NCBI GenBank assembly: GCA_040007195.1
Contig: JBDTVQ010000130.1
Coordinates: 1 to 15,416 of the forward strand
Source: JAFLBB01 sp040007195
GTDB taxonomy: Bacteria; Acidobacteriota; Terriglobia; Bryobacterales; Bryobacteraceae
DNA length: 15,416 nucleotides
Direction of reading: 5' to 3'
Shown: one piece after another, positions 14,360 through 15,416 of the stretch
How positions within the stretch are numbered: the first letter of the stretch is position 1
Layout of the letters: each line of letters opens with the position of its first letter
Notes under the pieces: model-generated
The model's input: only the letters and a program-made list of their open reading frames with translations
Told to the model about the DNA's origin: nothing
The model's database searches: none
Made by a program: the position numbers and the translations under genes

Positions 14360-15416
14360 ATGAAGCCAATCTCCCAGCCTCCGCCCGCCGACTGGATCAT
14401 TTTCGCCTCGGTAGCGATGTCCCTCGGTTGGGGACTCCGAGGCTTCATCGGCGGTGGCCCTCTCGGCGCCATGATTCCAGGCGCGATGATCGGCCTCGTG
14501 CTGGCGCTCCTGCTGCGCCTCGACACAGCCGCCACCTCACGCCTCATCGCTTTCGCCGCCGTCGGCATTGGTTTCGGCGGCGATATGACCTACGGCCAAA
14601 CCGCCGGTCTCGCCATGAAGCCTGAAACCTTTTCCTGGGCCCTGCTCGGCTTCGCGATCAAAGGCGCCGTCTGGGGACTGCTCGGCGGCGCAACTATTGG
14701 CCTGGCACTGGTCCCGCCCACTCGCCGCTACCTCGCCATCACGATGGCCGCCATGCTTGCCGCCACGTGGGCCGGATGGCGCGTCATAAACGAACCCAAG
14801 CTCATCTACTTCTCCAACCTGTTTGATCGCCCGCGCCCCGAAGTGTGGGCCGGCCTCCTTCTCGCCGGAATCACTGTCGCCCTGATGCACGGCCCGCTCG
14901 TCCGCCGCTTCGCTCTGTGCGGCGCAATCGGCGGCGGCATTGGCTTCGCGCTCGGCGCATGCTTCCAGGTCCTTGGCCGGACACACGCCGCGGGCTTCTT
15001 CTTCTCCGACTGGTGGAAAGTGATGGAGCTCACCTTCGGCGCACTCCTCGGAGCTTCCTACGCTTGGGCCGCCTGGAGTGTTGAGCCAATGCCGGATACG
15101 CCTACGCCCGAACCGCCCCGGTCTCCGCTCCTCGCCTCAATCACCGGAGCCGCGCTGGCCATAGCTATCGCCATTTTCCTGGTGCCCCTCATCGACCGCT
15201 TCCATGTCCGTTTCTCCTACACCGTCGCCGGCGCGTTGCTACTCCTGCTCGCCACGCGCTCGTCCGATATCGCTCGCCAAATTGGCCTCACCGGTACCTG
15301 CTGCGCATTCTTCATCGACCTCTACGAAGACCGCCCGCAAACCGAGCCGTGGCTCGCCGTACTCCTCATCGTCATCGCCACCATCGCAATCGCCGTCGTC
15401 GTTCTCCGCACCACCT
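14360..15416 (+). CDS. Multi-pass membrane protein of an uncharacterised family (3' partial)
   Basis: 352 residues are visible and the frame is still open at the window end. About nine or ten hydrophobic segments cover most of the length, with short basic loops. A conserved-looking motif at residues 23-41 (GWGLRGFIGGGPLGAMIPG) and later GFGGDMTYGQTAG and W218-WKVMELTFG recall, from memory, an unnamed integral membrane family with GWGIRG and WWKxME motifs seen in Planctomycetes and relatives. No transport or catalytic signature is known to me. A short acidic, proline-rich loop (PMPDTPTPEPPRSP) breaks the helices near residue 245. The ATG lacks a Shine-Dalgarno, and the gene probably relies on the close upstream protease gene for translation. 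Confidence 0.8.
   Translation, partial: MKPISQPPPADWIIFASVAMSLGWGLRGFIGGGPLGAMIPGAMIGLVLALLLRLDTAATSRLIAFAAVGIGFGGDMTYGQTAGLAMKPETFSWALLGFAIKGAVWGLLGGATIGLALVPPTRRYLAITMAAMLAATWAGWRVINEPKLIYFSNLFDRPRPEVWAGLLLAGITVALMHGPLVRRFALCGAIGGGIGFALGACFQVLGRTHAAGFFFSDWWKVMELTFGALLGASYAWAAWSVEPMPDTPTPEPPRSPLLASITGAALAIAIAIFLVPLIDRFHVRFSYTVAGALLLLLATRSSDIARQIGLTGTCCAFFIDLYEDRPQTEPWLAVLLIVIATIAIAVVVLRTT

Overview
The window reads as chromosomal DNA of a GC-rich bacterium, with every supportable gene on the + strand. The order secY-map-infA-rpmJ-rpsM-rpsK-rpsD-rpoA-rplQ is the end of the spc operon joined to the alpha operon. Gene style, protein sequences and neighbours resemble the Acidobacteriota, perhaps the Solibacter/Bryobacter group. 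That placement comes from remembered family resemblance, not from a search.

Region 1 (1-4658) is core translation and transcription machinery. It holds the tail of the SecY translocase, methionine aminopeptidase, a divergent IF-1-like protein, ribosomal proteins L36, S13, S11 and S4, RNA polymerase alpha and L17. It closes with a strong GC-hairpin terminator carrying a GGAA tetraloop. Three spacers inside the operon (rpsM-rpsK, rpsK-rpsD, rpsD-rpoA) hold hairpins without T-tracts. adk, often found between secY and map, is not there.

Region 2 (4659-6356) is protein quality control. An Hsp20 small heat-shock protein has a near-consensus sigma-70 promoter, TTGACA-N17-TATGAT, overlapped by one copy of an 11-bp direct repeat. 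Its own terminator follows, then the membrane zinc protease HtpX, then a 134-bp AT-rich spacer with two copies of a 12-bp repeat and a promoter set for leaderless transcription.

Region 3 (6357-8817) is a two-gene unit. It has an unassigned AAA+/ORC-like ATPase with a predicted C-terminal winged helix, then an RlmI-like rRNA methyltransferase 10 bp downstream.

Region 4 (8818-15416) begins with a 305-bp leader region and hppA, a membrane pyrophosphatase with the K+-independent proton-pump signature. Packed tightly behind it, with gaps of 10 and 14 bp and one ATGA overlap, are a secreted two-block TPR protein, a secreted HELFH putative gluzincin metalloprotease of unknown family, and a multi-pass membrane protein cut by the window end. 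The last three are the least explained genes here and the best candidates for an undescribed functional unit. No tRNA, rRNA, CRISPR array, insertion sequence or prophage gene was seen.
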